A stretch of 64,000 nt of DNA from contig CM038719.1 of the NCBI GenBank assembly GCA_021613375.1, positions 4,925,289 to 4,989,288 of the forward strand. Reading direction: 5' to 3'. Shown here in pieces: positions 21,501 through 35,202 of the stretch. Position numbers and translations under genes: made by a program. The notes under the pieces were generated by a model. It was not told where the DNA came from. It ran no database searches and saw nothing but the letters and a program-made list of their open reading frames with translations. This stretch comes from Megaleporinus macrocephalus (lineage: Eukaryota; Chordata; Actinopteri; Characiformes; Anostomidae). Positions within the stretch are counted from its first letter, which is position 1, and every line of letters begins with the position of its first letter.

Positions 21501-22990
21501 CAGTGTTGGTGGGTCTACTAGGTCTCCCAGGTGGGTGTCAGGAATCTCAATATATCTGTAGCCTTTAATTACAAACAGTGAGAGCTCAGCTCAAGTTAAG
21601 TTCTCCAAAGTTCTCCCTTTTGTAGCTTTTCATCTCAGTTGGCTAAACAACATCAACTCAGTTTTCAGCACTAAAGTTCCATCACAGCATCTCCCCTTAG
21701 TTGAGTCAAAAGATCTCTGAAGTTCCCCCTTTTCAAGTTCTTCATCTCAGTTGGCTAAACATCATCTGTGTCTTTAACAATCACAGCATCTCATCAGACG
21801 TTTTCTTCTCTTAGGTTTCCAGATATGTAAGGCCGGACCCTCACTGGGCTTTCAAATCACTAGAAATCTCATTATATCTCTAGCCTTTAATTGCAAACAG
21901 TGAGACCTCAGCCCAACTTAAAGTAAGTGTGACCTGAGGACACCAGAGTTCTCTTATTTGAGTCAAAAGATCTCCAAAGTTCCCCCTTTCCTAGTTTTTC
22001 ATCTCAGCTGGTTAAACAACATCCGTGTCTTTAAACCAGTTTTCAGCACTGAAGTTGCATCGCAGCATCTCGACAGATGTTTTCTCCTCTTGGGCTTCCA
22101 GATATGGACGGCTGGGGCCTCACTGGCCTTCAAACTCACAACCTCCTGACGTTGGGGTGAATTGTTAGATGGTTGAACCACATGTCACCATGTGACTTTT
22201 TTACAGTTAAAACAAGAAATATTTTATAGAAGACATCAAATATTTATAGACACAAAACCTGAGTAACTTCAGATCCAGAGTTTAAGCCATCGCCATAACA
22301 GAAGGTTGTGGGTTTGAGCCCCAGAGATGCTATAGCCACCCATAAGTAAGTATGCAGGAAAAGGTCTGACATGGACAAAAACACCTGTGGACCTCTCAGA
22401 TCTGAAACTTGATGTTCTCTTAGACCTCAAAGCTTTAAAAGCTGTTTATCTGACTGGGGCAGTGTTGATGGGTCTACCAGGTCTTCCAGGTTATATATAT
22501 CTCATTATATCTGTAGTTTTTAATTGCAAACAGTGTGAGGTCGGCTCAAGTGTGTCCTGAGGACAGCAGAGATGTCTTAGTTGAGTCACAAGATCTCCAA
22601 AGTCCCTTTTCTACTTTGTTATCTCAGTTGACTAAGCAACATCTGTGTCTTTAATAAGTTTTCAGCACTAAAGTTCCATCACAACATCTCACCAGACGTT
22701 TTCTCCTTTTGGGCTTCCAGATATGGATGGCTGGGGCCTTACTGGGCTTCAAACTCACAACCTCCTGATATTGGGGTGGATTGTTAGATGGTTGAACCAC
22801 ACTTTTTATAGTTAAAATGAGAAATATTTTATAGAAGATATCAAATATTTATGAACACGCAACCTGAGTAACTTCACATGTTGTTCCAGAGATTAAGCCA
22901 TCAAAATAACAGAAGGTTGTGGGTTCGAGCCCCAGTGATGCCATAGCCATCCGTAAGCAAGTGTCCAGGAGGAGAAAGGGTCTGATAGGA
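21501..22990. repeat. Tandemly duplicated SINE/transposon composite
   Basis: Blocks sharing 'agttttcagcactaaagttc', 'cttccagatatgga' and 'ctcacaacctcctga' recur at about 21540, 21840 and 22490. The portion 22080-22340 is repeated at 22700-22950. B-box-like sequences GGTTTGAGCCC (22311-22321) and GGTTCGAGCCC (22922-22932), together with inverted counterparts near 22130 and 22755, indicate tRNA-derived SINE pieces. Confidence 0.65.
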
Positions 22991-23149
22991 TGGTGTGATG
23001 GAAGGAGCTCCAGCTAGAGGGAAAAATCTGAACTTTTATAGTAAACAATATAATCTCCTCATTAATATCCTCATTATTAAAAAAGGAATAATCTGGAAAT
23101 AGACAAATAAACATAAGATCTTTTACACACTTCTAAAACGGGTTGGGAG
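22991..23149. other. Nothing recognised
   Basis: A short unique stretch. Confidence 0.4.
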
Positions 23150-23375
23150 AAACTTACAGCATCGGAACTGTTCACAGTGGGGGTGAATGGAACCAGACGT
23201 CCACCTCTAAAAGCTCCCTCACAGAAAGATATTAGAAGAAATTATTGAATTATGAATATGCTGCCCGATGACTGAGATGTTGTTTATGATAGTTTTTGAT
23301 CCATTTATGGTGGAGGGATACATGCAGCGCTCTGTGAGGCAAAAATAGTCCCCAAAGAAAACATATTATTTAACA
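23150..23375 (-). mobile_element. MITE family 2, copy 2
   Basis: Reverse-complement copy of 5620-5915, with 'ggaaccagacgtccacctct' and 'ggtggagggatacatgcag' in the same order. Confidence 0.7.
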
Positions 23376-24239
23376 CTGAAGAGACTAAAGAGACGAGCAG
23401 CTCCACCTTTATTAGCACCACAACCTCCAACAGTGACTGTAAGTAGCAGCCATGCTGTGTGAGTGGATCACTGTGTGCTGGTTGAAGCAGAGAGACCTTT
23501 AATCTACTTTGTGTTTGATGTCCAGATGAAAGAGAGTAGCTGGTACAGGTAACTTAGATACTAGCAGCTCCGAGTAACTAGCACAGCTAAGTAAACATTA
23601 TAAGGACTGAGTTTATTTACATGGAGGTTCATTTTTATTTAGTCTATTTCAACATGTTGTGTCTGTGTGATCACTGTGGTGTCTGACTGTAAACCAGCCA
23701 ATCAGAGAAGAGCTAAAACAGCAGCTCGTTTCATTCTAGGACCAAATCATAGAGTGTCAAACCACATCTGGGCGACTAAAGTCACACAAATTATATGTAG
23801 AGCATCGGAGAACAGTTTAAACACTGAATAGATGTTTTCTATGGTGGCTTTAAAGCTGGAGCACAGTTTTCTCTCATAACCGCAGTGAGACGTGTGGGGT
23901 GGATGAGGATGTGCGCTGGCGACTGGTCGGGGATGAGTTTCTCACGTCTGCAGCGTCAGAAGAGCAGATATAGCCCTGAGGGCGCTGACGCACAGCGGGT
24001 CCAGTTAACCCCTAACAGCTCCGGAGTTATTACTGTTTATTTAAATACCAGTATATAATATTTACATATAAATTACACTAACTTTTAATTTACACTCTGC
24101 ATGTTGTCTGATTTTCTTTCACGTCATTAATTTTTAATGGAATCAGATCATAAGAACACTATAATAAAATATCAGAATTAATTATTACTTAATAAAATAT
24201 TTCACAAACGTGGTATGAACATAGAATCTACTCTTTTTA
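23376..24239. other. Unique intergenic sequence, no gene seen
   Basis: No reading frame above 60 codons outside repeats. Positions 23890-24010 are GC-richer. Nothing else was recognised. Confidence 0.5.
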
Positions 24240-24880
24240 CAGAAAGTCTTCCTTTCAAGTACAAGGAAGGTGTTTCTAACAAAGTGGCCAGTTAGTGGAA
24301 GCACAAAGGTATTTCTAATAAAGTGGCCAGTGAGTTGAAGCACAAGGTGGGTGTTTCTAATAAAGTGGCCAGTTATTGGGAGTCCAAGGTAGGTGTTTCT
24401 AATAAAATGGCCAGTTAGTGGAAACGCAAGGTAGGTATTTCTAATAAAGTGGCCAGTGAGTGGAAGCACAAGGTGGGTGTTTCTAATAATGTGGCCAGTT
24501 AGTGGAACCACAAGGTAGGTGTTTCTAATAAAGTGGCCAGTTAGTGGAAGCACAAAGGTATTTCTAATATAGTGGCCAATTAGTTGAAGTACAAGGTAGG
24601 TGTTTCTAATAAAGTGGCCAGTTAGTGGAAGCACAAGGTTGGTATTTCTAATAAAGTGGCCAATTAGTGGAAGCACAAGGTGGGTGTTTCTAATAAAGTC
24701 GCCAGTTAATGGAAGCACAAAGGTGTTTCTAATAAAGTGGCCAGTTAGTGGAAGTACAAGGTGGGTGTTTCTAATGAAGTGGCCAGTAAGTGGAAGTACA
24801 AAGGTGTTTCTATTAAAACGGCCAGTTAGTTGAAGTACAAGGCGAGTGTTTCTAATAAAGTGGCCAGTGAGTGAATATCC
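24240..24880 (+). repeat. 42-bp minisatellite, plus orientation (about 15 copies)
   Basis: The unit includes GTTTCTAATAAAGTGGCCAG followed by 'ttagtggaagcacaaggt', with 39-42 bp spacing. It is the reverse complement of the much larger array at 31160-34415. The core (CACTTTATTAG in reverse) resembles the end of a widespread fish DNA transposon as I remember it. Reading frames in it are artefacts. Confidence 0.96.
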
Positions 24881-25239
24881 ACTGCTCTGGCTGCTGGTAG
24901 CTGTAAGAGTTAAAGCTTCATCACGCAGAGGCTCTGATTGGAGCTGTGACTGTGGGGGGACGTCAGTGGGTTAGCTCACTGCTCTGTAATGAGATGAGAG
25001 TTTTCTCAGTGTAATATCAGCGATGTCTCAGCGTCCTGTTCGGCCCCCTCGAGGTGTGAACTAGTCACGGCGCCCGATAACACAGCTCCAAAATGCCCCG
25101 AGCGCACACTGACTAAACCTCACAAACACAGTGGACACACAACCGTCCTCTGCCCACCCTGAGAAAGGAGGGGTTATCGTTCCTCAAGTTATTTACTCAT
25201 TTTAACTGCAGATCTATCACTCAGTTCTTACTAACCCTT
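24881..25239. other. Unique spacer, no gene seen
   Basis: A moderately GC-rich single-copy spacer between two arrays. Nothing recognised. Confidence 0.5.
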
Positions 25240-27095
25240 ACGATTCAGCACCTACTATGAATAATTCAGAATTCACTATGAATTATTCAGAATTCACTAT
25301 GAATTATTCAGAATTCACTATGAATTATTCAGAATTCACTATGAATTATTCAGAATTCATTATGAATTATTCAGAATTCACTATGAATTATTCAGAATTC
25401 ACTATGAATTATTCAGTAAGAATTATTCAAGATCTACTATAAACTATTCAGTATGTACTGTGAATAATTCAGTTTCTCAGTAACTATACCAGTTATTCAG
25501 TATCTACCATAAATTATTCAAGATCTACTATAAATTATTTAGTGTGTACTGTGAATTATTCAGTTACTCAGTAACTACTATAAATTATTCAGTATCTACC
25601 AAAAATGATTTAGGATATACTATAAATTATTTAGCGCCTATAATACTATGAATTATTCAGTTCATCAGTAAATACTATGAATTATTCAGTATTTACTATA
25701 AATTATTATGAATTATTCAGTTGCTCAATACAGACCATAAATAATTCAGTATCTACTATAAATCATTTAGTATCTACTATAAATCATTCAGTATCTACTA
25801 GGTATTATTCAGTACCTACTAGGAATTATTTAGTTACTCAATACATACTATAGATGATTCAATATCTACTATAAATTATTCAGTATCTACAAGAATTATT
25901 CAGCTACTCAATACGTACTATAAATGATTCAGTATCTACTATAAATTATTCAGTATCTACAAGAATTATTCAGCTACTCAATACATACTATAAATAATTT
26001 AGTATCTACTATAAATGATTCAGTATCTACTAGGAATGAGTCAGTATCTACAAGAATTATTCAGCCACTCATTACATACTATAAATGATTCAGTATCTAC
26101 TATAAATGAGTCAGTATCTACTTTGAATTATTCAGTATCTACTATAAATGATTCAGTATCTACTAGGAATTATTCAGTATCTACTATAAATGATTCAATA
26201 TTTACTATAAATGAGTCAGTATCTACATGAATTATTCAGCTACTCAATACATACTATACATGATTCAGTATCTACTATAAATTATTCAGTATCTACTATA
26301 AATGAGTTAGTATCTACAAGAATTATTCAGCTACTCAATACATACTATACATGATTCAGTATCTACTAGGACTTACTCAATATCTACTGGGAATTATTCA
26401 GTATCTACTATGAATTATTCAGTATCTACTATGTATTATCCAGTATCTACTATGAATTATCCAGTATCTACTATGTATTATTCAGTATCTACTATGAATT
26501 ATCCAGTGTCTACTATGAATTATTCAGTATCTACTATGAATTATTCAGTATCTACTATGAATTATCCAGTGTCTACTATGTATTATTCAGTATCTACTAT
26601 GAATTATCCAGTATCTACTATGAATTATTCAGTATCTACTATGAATTATCCAGTATCTACTATGTATTATTCAGTATCTACTATGAATTATTCAGTATCT
26701 ACTATGAATTATCCAGTATCTACTATGTATTATTCAGTATCTACTATGAATTATTCAGTATCTACTATGAATTATCCAGTATCTACTATGTATTATTCAG
26801 TATCTACTATGAATTATTCAGTATCTACTATGAATTATTCAGTATCTACTATGAATTATCCAGTATCTGCTATGAATTATTCAGTATCTACTATGAATTA
26901 TTCAGTATCTACTATGTATTATTCAGTATCTACTATGAATTATTCAGTATCTACTATGAATTATTCAGTATCTACTATGAATTATCCAGTATCTACTATG
27001 TATTATTCAGTATCTACTATGAATTATTCAGTATCTACTATGTATTATTCAGTATCTACTATGAATTATTCAGTATCTACTATGTATTATTCAGT
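25240..27095. repeat. 21-bp satellite, most homogeneous copy of the family
   Basis: 25255-25420 uses ATTCACTATGAATTATTCAG units. 25430-26400 is mixed. 26400-27095 is about 33 near-identical 21-bp units (ATTATTCAGTATCTACTATG type) with TATCC and TATGTAT variants in a higher-order order. The 252-codon MNYSVST frame is a by-product. Confidence 0.97.
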
Positions 27096-28679
27096 AACTA
27101 ATATCAAGTGTAGGACACCAGCCTTTGTTTCTCGACCACTGCATGCTATGTTTTATTCTCAGTACTAGTTTATATGGGGATTAAACTGCAGAACAGAGTA
27201 AAACATTGAGTGCTGAAGTCGCGCAGTGGCGTAAACATCAACAACAGCAATTACCAGGAGAAACAGTGAGTCTGACGGTGATGAACTGGAACATAACTGA
27301 AATACTTTCTGCTGAATTAATGACGTCCTCCTGCAGAGAGGACGCTGTTCTCCCTCTCAGGCCTCACGCTGGGTCTCATGAGCCGAGATTACACGCTTAT
27401 CCATAAACACACTTCCCGAAAAACAACAAAAAACACTCATAACAAATATCAGTACTGCCTAAAGACACTGCTGAGGACTCGCCGGCACACGCCTGCCAGG
27501 CCTCTACAAAGCACCAGCTCATATATCCACCGGACCCAGGAGCAGCGAGTCCAGGCTAACAGACATGCTGAGGAACATCAGGATAAACCCAGAGCCCGTC
27601 GGCCTCACAGTCCGGCACAAGATGCTGACCCGGTGTGTTAACTCTTCCAGAGTGAGGCTTTTTGGAATACGTGGCTCTGTCTCTTAATTTTTAATCCACA
27701 ATTTTAGAATTACATCACCAGATCAAGTAAAAATACTGTTGGTGCTGATATTATCGTTGACTGAAACTTGGAAAATTTGGGAATTAGTAACTTTTAAACC
27801 TACTTTTTCAGCGCTTGTGTTCATACATTCGTGTATCGACTCACAAACTGTGAAACACTGACTCACAAACTTGGAAATCAGACCCAGTGAGTGTTTTTGG
27901 CCTGATTAGGTCAGACAACCTGAGATTCAGCCAGCCATTCAGACTGGGTCCTCCTTCTTATGTCAGGTGGGGACTCATTACAATGATACAGCCCCCAGCT
28001 GTGTAGCTCCGCCTACTGCTTCAGAACTACCATCCGAAATCACCTACTAGTCAGTAGGTACTAGATTAGAGTCAGTACATACTGCTTGAGTAGGTGAGTT
28101 TTAGTAGCCACACAATGTCATACGTACTACGTCCACCATCTCTGTATTACACTATGACCAACAATAGAAATACAGATTTAGAGTCTATGGCATCTTTAAG
28201 CTTGCTAACATGTTGAGTGATAGTCAGGTGTCCACATACTTTTGGCCATGTCATGCATTGTCTGTGTATGTACTGTTTCTGTTGAGAATCAATCTTTGCT
28301 GAGTTTGGATCAGGAGCTGAACATCACTCACTTACTGTGTTGTCACATCATCGGCTGGGCTTTTATTATCCCAGGAAAAAACATGTCTGTTCACTATCCG
28401 AGCAAATCCTAAACGTCCTGCTGATTTACTGGTGAATCATCTGAAGGATTTAGTCACTCAGTTTAGACATGGACCTGCACGTCCACCTGCTGAGACGACG
28501 TGTTCAGTGTCTCCTCCTGTTATTTTTGGTGGTATTATTAAAAAAAACCCTTTAACTGCAGTACTGTTACTCAGTCCATAATCTTAATATCATATTATAA
28601 GCATTACTACAATTAGAACATCTCATAATGACATCTTTCACAGCATATTCACCACATTTTTTACACTTCGCTCTTAAAA
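27096..28679. other. Intergenic sequence, no gene supported
   Basis: Short frames at 27206-27641 have no recognisable domain. Positions 28020-28130 contain small palindromes ('cctactagtcagtaggtact') of a dispersed transposon end. No exon is supported. Confidence 0.5.
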
Positions 28680-28985
28680 AAGATGGTTCTTCAACCGTCT
28701 TGAATGGTTCTAGAGAGTGATGGAGAATGTGTTGTATATAGTTCTATATATAGCAGCAAAAAGTGTTCTGCTATTGTTATGTTAAGCTTGTAAAAACAGA
28801 AAAAAGATCCCTATTTATAGTTCTTGGGCAACATGTTCTCCATTAACCAATTCACCATGCAAAGAACATTGCAAAAAATGTATATTTTAAAATGATCAAC
28901 AGAATGTGAATAAGAAACAATTTTGATGGTGTGTCAAAGACGTCTATGTATGGTGTTGCAGAGACATCTACATAAGTCGGTTCCG
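28680..28985 (+). mobile_element. Family-3 element flanking the first 41-bp array
   Basis: Shares 'gagaatgtgttgtatat' and 'gtatggtgttgcagagacat' with 56105-56395 and, in part, 15240-15540. Its right end runs directly into the 41-bp minisatellite. Confidence 0.65.
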
Positions 28986-30590
28986 TCCTGTCTCATAATA
29001 CCACTTTATACCTGAAGAGGTGATAGTGAGTCACTGTAGTGCCACTTTGTACCTGAAGAAGTCATAGTGAGTCACTGCAGTACCACTTTGTACCTGAAGA
29101 GGTGATAGTGAGTCACTGTAGTACCACTTTGTACCTGGGGAGGTGATAGTGAGTCACAATAGTACCGCTTTGTATCTGTAGAGATGATAGTGAGACACTG
29201 TAGTACCACTTTGTATCAGAAGAGGTGATAGTGAGTCATTGTATTACCACTTTGTATCAAAAGAGGTGAGAGTGAGTCACTTTAGTACCACTTTGTATCT
29301 GAGGAGGTGACAGTGACTCACTCTACTACCACTTTGTACCTGAAGACGTGATAGTGAGTCATTGTAGTACCACTTTGAATCTGAAGAGGTGATAATGAGT
29401 CACTGTAGCATCACTTTGTATCTGAAGAGGTGATAGTGAGTCACTGTAGTACCACTTTGTATCAGAAGAGGTGATAGTGAGTCACTGTAGTACCACTTTG
29501 TATCTGAGGAGGTGATAATGAGTCACTGTAGCATCACTTTGTATCTGAGGAGGTGATAATGAGTCACTGTAGTGCCACTTTGTACCTGAAGAGGTGATAG
29601 TGAGTCACTGTAGTACCACTTTGTATCTGAGGAGGTGATAGTGAGTCACTGTAGTACCACTTTGTATCTGAAGAGGTGATAGAGAGTCACTGTAGTACCA
29701 CTTTGTACCTGAAGAGGTGATAGTGAGTCACTGTAGTACCACTTTGAATCTGAAGAGGTGATAATGAGTCACTGTAGTGCCACTTTGTATCTGAGGAGGT
29801 GATAATGAGTCACTGTAGTACCACTTTGTATCTGAGGAGGTGATAATGAGTCACTGTACTACCACTTTGTACCTGAAGACGTGATAGTGAGTCATTGTAG
29901 TACCACTTTGTATCTGAGGAGGTGATAGTGAGTCACTGTAGTACCACTTTGTATCTGAAGAGGTGATAGAGAGTCACTGTATTACCACTTTGAGTCTGAA
30001 GAGGTGACAGTGAGTCACTGTAGTGCCACTTTGTACCTGAAGAGGTGATAGTGAGTCACTGTAGTACCACTTTGTATCTGAAGAGGTGATAGTGAGTCAC
30101 TGTAGTACCACTTTGTACCTGAAGAGGTGATAGTGAGTCACTGTAGTACCACTTTGTATCTGAAGAGGTGATAGTGAGTCACTGTAGTACCACTTTGTAC
30201 CTGAAGAGGTGATAGTGAGTCACTGTAGTACCACTTTGTATCTGAAGAGGTGATAGTGAGTCACTGTAGTACCACTTTGTACCTGAAGAGGTGATAGTGA
30301 GTCACTGTAGTACCACTTTGTATCTGAAGAGGTGATAGTGAGTCACTGTAGCATCACTTTGTATCTGAAGAGGTGATAGTGAGTCACTGTAGCATCACTT
30401 TGTATCTGAAGAGGTGATAGTGAGTCACTGTAGTACCACTTTGAACCTGAAGAGGTGATAATGAGTCACTGTAGTACCACTTTGAACCTGAAGAGGTGAT
30501 AGTGAGTCACTGTAGTACCACCTTGTACCTGAAGAGGTGATAGTGAGTCACTGTAGTACTAATTTTGTACCTGAAGAGGTGATAGTGAGT
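28986..30590 (+). repeat. 41-bp minisatellite, array 1 (about 39 copies)
   Basis: The unit contains GTGAGTCACTGTAGTACCAC followed by 'tttgtacctgaagaggtgat'. TATCTG/TACCTG and other variants mark sub-blocks. Most units carry TGAGTCA. Array 2 lies at 56396-57565. Confidence 0.97.
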
Positions 30591-31159
30591 CAGAAATAAT
30601 CCAATTACTGCAGAAGTCTGATTATGATCTGAGTATTAAGTGCTAGTACACACACTCACAGCATAGTGCCAGTTAAATACAGATACAGTTATCAGTAATC
30701 AGTAATCAACTACCAGTATTCAGTACTTAGTATGAATTATTCTGTCTACTGTGAAACTAGTGCATAGGTTCTGTAGTTATGAGAGTAAGGAACTGAAGCG
30801 CGGACCCTCGTACAGGCCTTAAAGGGGGTTAAACTGCGAACACTTCGTATAAGAGTGCAGAACTATGCTGTGAGCTGTACTCGAGGGCTGCGCAATCCTG
30901 CGGCTGGAGGAGTGTGAGAACAGGTGTAGGGGATTTGGCCATCCTGCGTCACAGCTCTCTCCATCTGCGCAATCTATCAATCATTCTCGTTCACTCCTGA
31001 CCACCCTGACCCCCCTGATCAGAGGAGAAACTGCCTCCACTCCACACTCTTCACCAGAAGACCAGCAGCTCCACTGAAAACCAGCGGGAAATCCTCGGAA
31101 CGCTTTATATAAACACATACCGGCCCGGACTCCGCTGGATTAGGACTCAATACGCAACA
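30591..31159. other. Unique spacer, no gene seen
   Basis: Positions 30690-30760 hold a relic of the 21-bp family. A TATATAA motif occurs near 31106 without an associated exon. Nothing else was recognised. Confidence 0.5.
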
Positions 31160-34100
31160 ACTGACCACCTACCTTGTGCTTCCACTGACTGGCCACTTTA
31201 TTAGAAACACAAACCTTGTGCTTACACTCACTGGCCTCTTTATTAGAAACACCAACCTTGTGCTTACACTCACTGGCCACTTTATTAGAAACACTTACCT
31301 TGTGCTTACACTCACTGGCCACTTTATTAGAAACACCTACCTTGTGCTTACACTCACTGGCCACTTTATTCGAAACACCTACCTTGTGCTTCCACTAACT
31401 GGCCACTTTATTAGAAACACCTACCTTGTGCTTTCACTCACTGGCCACTTTATTAGAAACACAAACCTTGTGCTTCCACTAACTGGCGACTTTATTAGAA
31501 ACACCAACCTTGTGCTTCCACTGACTGGCCACTTTATTAGAAACACCTACCTTGTGCTTACACTGACTGGCCACTTTATTAGAAACACTTACCTTGTGCT
31601 TACACTCACTGGCCACTTTATTAGAAACACCTACCTTGTGCTTACACTCACTGGCCACTTTATTAGAAACACTTATCTTGTGCTTCAACTAACTGGCCAC
31701 TTTATTAGACACACCTACCTTGTGCTTCCACTAACGGGCCGCTTTATTAGAAACACTTACCTTGTGCTTACACTGACTGGCCACTTTATTAGAAACACCA
31801 ACCTTGTGCTTCCACTGACTGGCCACTTTATTAGAAACACCTACCTTGTGCTTACACTGACTGGCCACTTTATTAGAAACACTTACCTTGTGCTTCCACT
31901 AACTGACCACTTTATTTCGAAACACCAACCTTGTGCTTACACTGACTGGCCACTTTATTAGAAACACCAACCTTGTGCTTCCACTGACTGGCCACTTTAT
32001 TAGAAACACTTACCTTGTGCTTACACTGACTGGCCACTTTATTAGAAACACCAACCTTGTGCTTCCACTGACTGGCCACTTTATTAGAAACACCTACCTT
32101 GTGCTTACACTGACTGGCCACTTTATTAGAAACACTTACCTTGTGCTTACACTCACTGGCCACTTTATTAGAAACACCTACCTTGTGCTTACACTCACTG
32201 GCCACTTTATTAGAAACACCTACCTTGTGCTTACACTCACTGGCCACTTTATTCGAAACACCTACCTTGTGCTTCCACTAACTGGCCACTTTATTAGAAA
32301 CACCTACCTTGTGCTTTCACTCACTGGCCACTTTATTAGAAACACAAACCTTGTGCTTCCACTAACTGGCGACTTTATTAGAAACACCAACCTTGTGCTT
32401 CCACTGACTGGCCACTTTATTAGAAACACCTACCTTGTGCTTACACTGACTGGCCACTTTATTAGAAACACTTACCTTGTGTTTACACTCACTGGCCACT
32501 TTATTAGAAACACCTACCTTGTGCTTACACTCACTGGCCACTTTATTAGAAACACTTACCTTGTGCTTCCACTAACTGACCACTTTATTTCGAAACACCA
32601 ACCTTGTGCTTACACTGACTGGCCACTTTATTAGAAACACCAACCTTGTGCTTCCACTGACTGGCCACTTTATTAGAAACACTTACCTTGTGCTTACACT
32701 GACTGGCCACTTTATTAGAAACACCAACCTTGTGCTTCCACTGACTGGCCACTTTATTAGAAACACCTACCTTGTGCTTACACTGACTGGCCACTTTATT
32801 AGAAACACTTACCTTGTGCTTACACTCACTGGCCACTTTATTAGAAACACCTACCTTGTGCTTACACTCACTGGCCACTTTATTCGAAACACCTACCTTG
32901 TGCTTCCACTAACTGGCCACTTTATTAGAAACACATACCTTGTGCTTCCACTCACTGGCCACTTAATTAGAAACACCTACCTTGTGCTTACACTCACTGG
33001 CCACTTTATTAGAAACACTTACCTTGTGCTTACACTCACTGGCCACTTTATTAGAAACACCTACCTTGTGCTTACACTCACTGGCCACTTTATTCGAAAC
33101 ACCTACCTTGTGCTTCCACTCACTGGCCACTTTATTAGAAACACAAACCTTGTGCTTCCACTAACTGGCGACTTTATTAGAAACACCAACCTTGTGCTTC
33201 CACTGACTGGCCACTTTATTAGAAACACCTACCTTGTGCTTACACTCACTGGCCACTTTATTAGAAACACTTACCTTGTGCTTACACTCACTGGCCACTT
33301 TATTAGAAACACCTACCTTGTGCTTACACTCACTGGCCACTTTATTAGAAACACTTACCTTGTGCTTACACTCACTGGCCACTTTATTAGAAACACCTAC
33401 CTTGTGCTTACACTCACTGGCCACTTTATTCGAAACACCTACCTTGTGCTTCCACTAACTGGCCACTTTATTAGAAACACCTACCTTGTGCTTCCACTCA
33501 CTGGCCACTTTATTAGAAACACCTACCTTGTGCTTACACTAACTGGCCACTTTATTAGAAACACTTACCTTGTGCTTACACTCACTGGCCACTTTATTAG
33601 AAACACCTACCTTGTGCTTACACTCACTGGCCACTTTATTCGAAACACCTACCTTGTGCTTCCACTAACTGGCCACTTTATTAGAAACACCTACCTTGTG
33701 CTTCCACTCACTGGCCACTTTATTAGAAACACAAACCTTGTGCTTCCACTAACTGGCGACTTTATTAGAAACACCAACCTTGTGCTTCCACTGACTGGCC
33801 ACTTTATTAGAAACACCTACCTTGTGCTTACACTGACTGGCCACTTTATTAGAAACACTTACCTTGTGCTTCCACTAACTGACCACTTTATTTCGAAACA
33901 CCAACCTTGTGCTTACACTCACTGGCCACTTTATTAGAAACACCTACCTTGTGCTTACACTAACTGGCCACTTTATTAGACACACCTACCTTGTGCTTCC
34001 ACTAACGGGCCGCTTTATTAGAAACACTTACCTTGTGCTTCCACTCACTGGCCACTTTATTAGAAACACAAACTTTGTGCTTTCATTGACTGGCCACTTT

Positions 34101-34415
34101 ATTAGAAACACCAACCTTGTGCTTACACTAACTGGCCACTTTATTAGAAACACCTAGCTTGTGCTTACACTCACTGGCCTCTTTATTAGAAATATATTCA
34201 TTGACTAGCCACTTTATTAGAAACACTGACTTTGTGCTTCAACTAACTGGCCACTATATTAGAAACACTGACTTTGTGCTTCGACTAACTGGCCACTTTA
34301 TTAGAAACACCTACTTTGTGTTTCGACTAACCGGCCACTTTATTAAAGACACAAACCCTGTTCTTCCATTGACTGGCCACTTTATTGGAAACAGCTACCT
34401 TGTGCTACCACCTCC
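31160..34415 (-). repeat. 42-bp minisatellite, large inverted array (about 77 copies)
   Basis: The unit reads GGCCACTTTATTAGAAACAC followed by 'ctaccttgtgcttacactcact'. Forty-two bases is 14 codons, so frames of up to 443 codons stay open (TGHFIRNTYLVL repeats). These are not genes. A marker variant ('gaccactttatttcgaaaca') recurs near 31906, 32575 and 33884, showing higher-order duplication of about 0.67 and 1.3 kb. The last 200 bases are diverged, as at an array edge. Confidence 0.97.
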
Positions 34416-35202
34416 ACAATCAGTATAACCACAATAGAAGACCAACATAAACCAGCTTAGACCAGCATATTGGGTTAAGTTATTGTTTTTCAGCAGGTTT
34501 AAAATAAACCCTGATTAGTATTATTAATTATTAATACTGTTTACACAGTTTATTGCAAGGAGTCGGCCTCATTAACTCACAAGAGCAGTAACTTAAACAT
34601 AGTAAAACAGGTCAATACTGACTGGAATCCTAGAGGAATATCAGCTCTTTCTCATGAGGGTAGCAGTTTCCTCCCTGACTGGCAGGAATCTAACAGGGAA
34701 AGAAGTTAGTACTGACCACATGTCCGACTGAGTCAGCATGGCTAAGCAAACGCTGTCCATCAGCAGAGCTGAGTGTGTTTGACTGCACTTCACCTCTCTC
34801 CTCAAACAAACGGCGCTTGTGCTAGCTGGCGCTAATGTGTTTCTGAGAGAATAATTGTCCGTCCCGGACCCCCTGAGGAACGAGTGTGATCTCTGTCCGA
34901 TCGTAAGCCCTCCACAGGGCTTTAGCACAGAGGGAGCGAGAAACCTGGCTAATATTAGCTCTGTGCTGAGACTCATTCTTTAGCGTCATCGCTAAAGGCA
35001 GCCAGGCCGGTTTGGTTATTGCTGTTTGCCGTCCTGGCCTGTTTGAATAACCACAGGCTGAGATATGGAGGTCAGCGTGTGGAGATTAAGTACACTGAGA
35101 GGGGGACATGGATTTATGATGATGGGAGATTCTATAAGGCTGTTGTTGTAGGAAAAACAAGGGCAGATGACGGATCTAATGCACTTGTGCTATGGGCTTA
35201 AG
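34416..35202. other. Intergenic sequence with one unplaced reading frame
   Basis: Positions 35019-35201 (plus) read as a 60-codon frame whose second half, from RLRYGGQRVEIKYTERG to GSNALVLWA, looks more protein-like than neighbouring frames. No homologue, start context or splice site convinces me. It could be a transposon protein fragment. Confidence 0.3.

Noticed and set aside
22300..22935. tRNA genes suggested by B-box sequences
   Set aside because: No A box at proper spacing and no cloverleaf. The context is duplicated SINE debris.
31176..33937. TGHFIRNTYLVL repeat protein
   Set aside because: It is the translation of the 42-bp minisatellite in its open frame, and the opposite strand is open too. 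No gene signals.
24240..34415. Regularly spaced repeats as a CRISPR array
   Set aside because: Units are directly adjacent with no unique spacers, in an evidently eukaryotic sequence.
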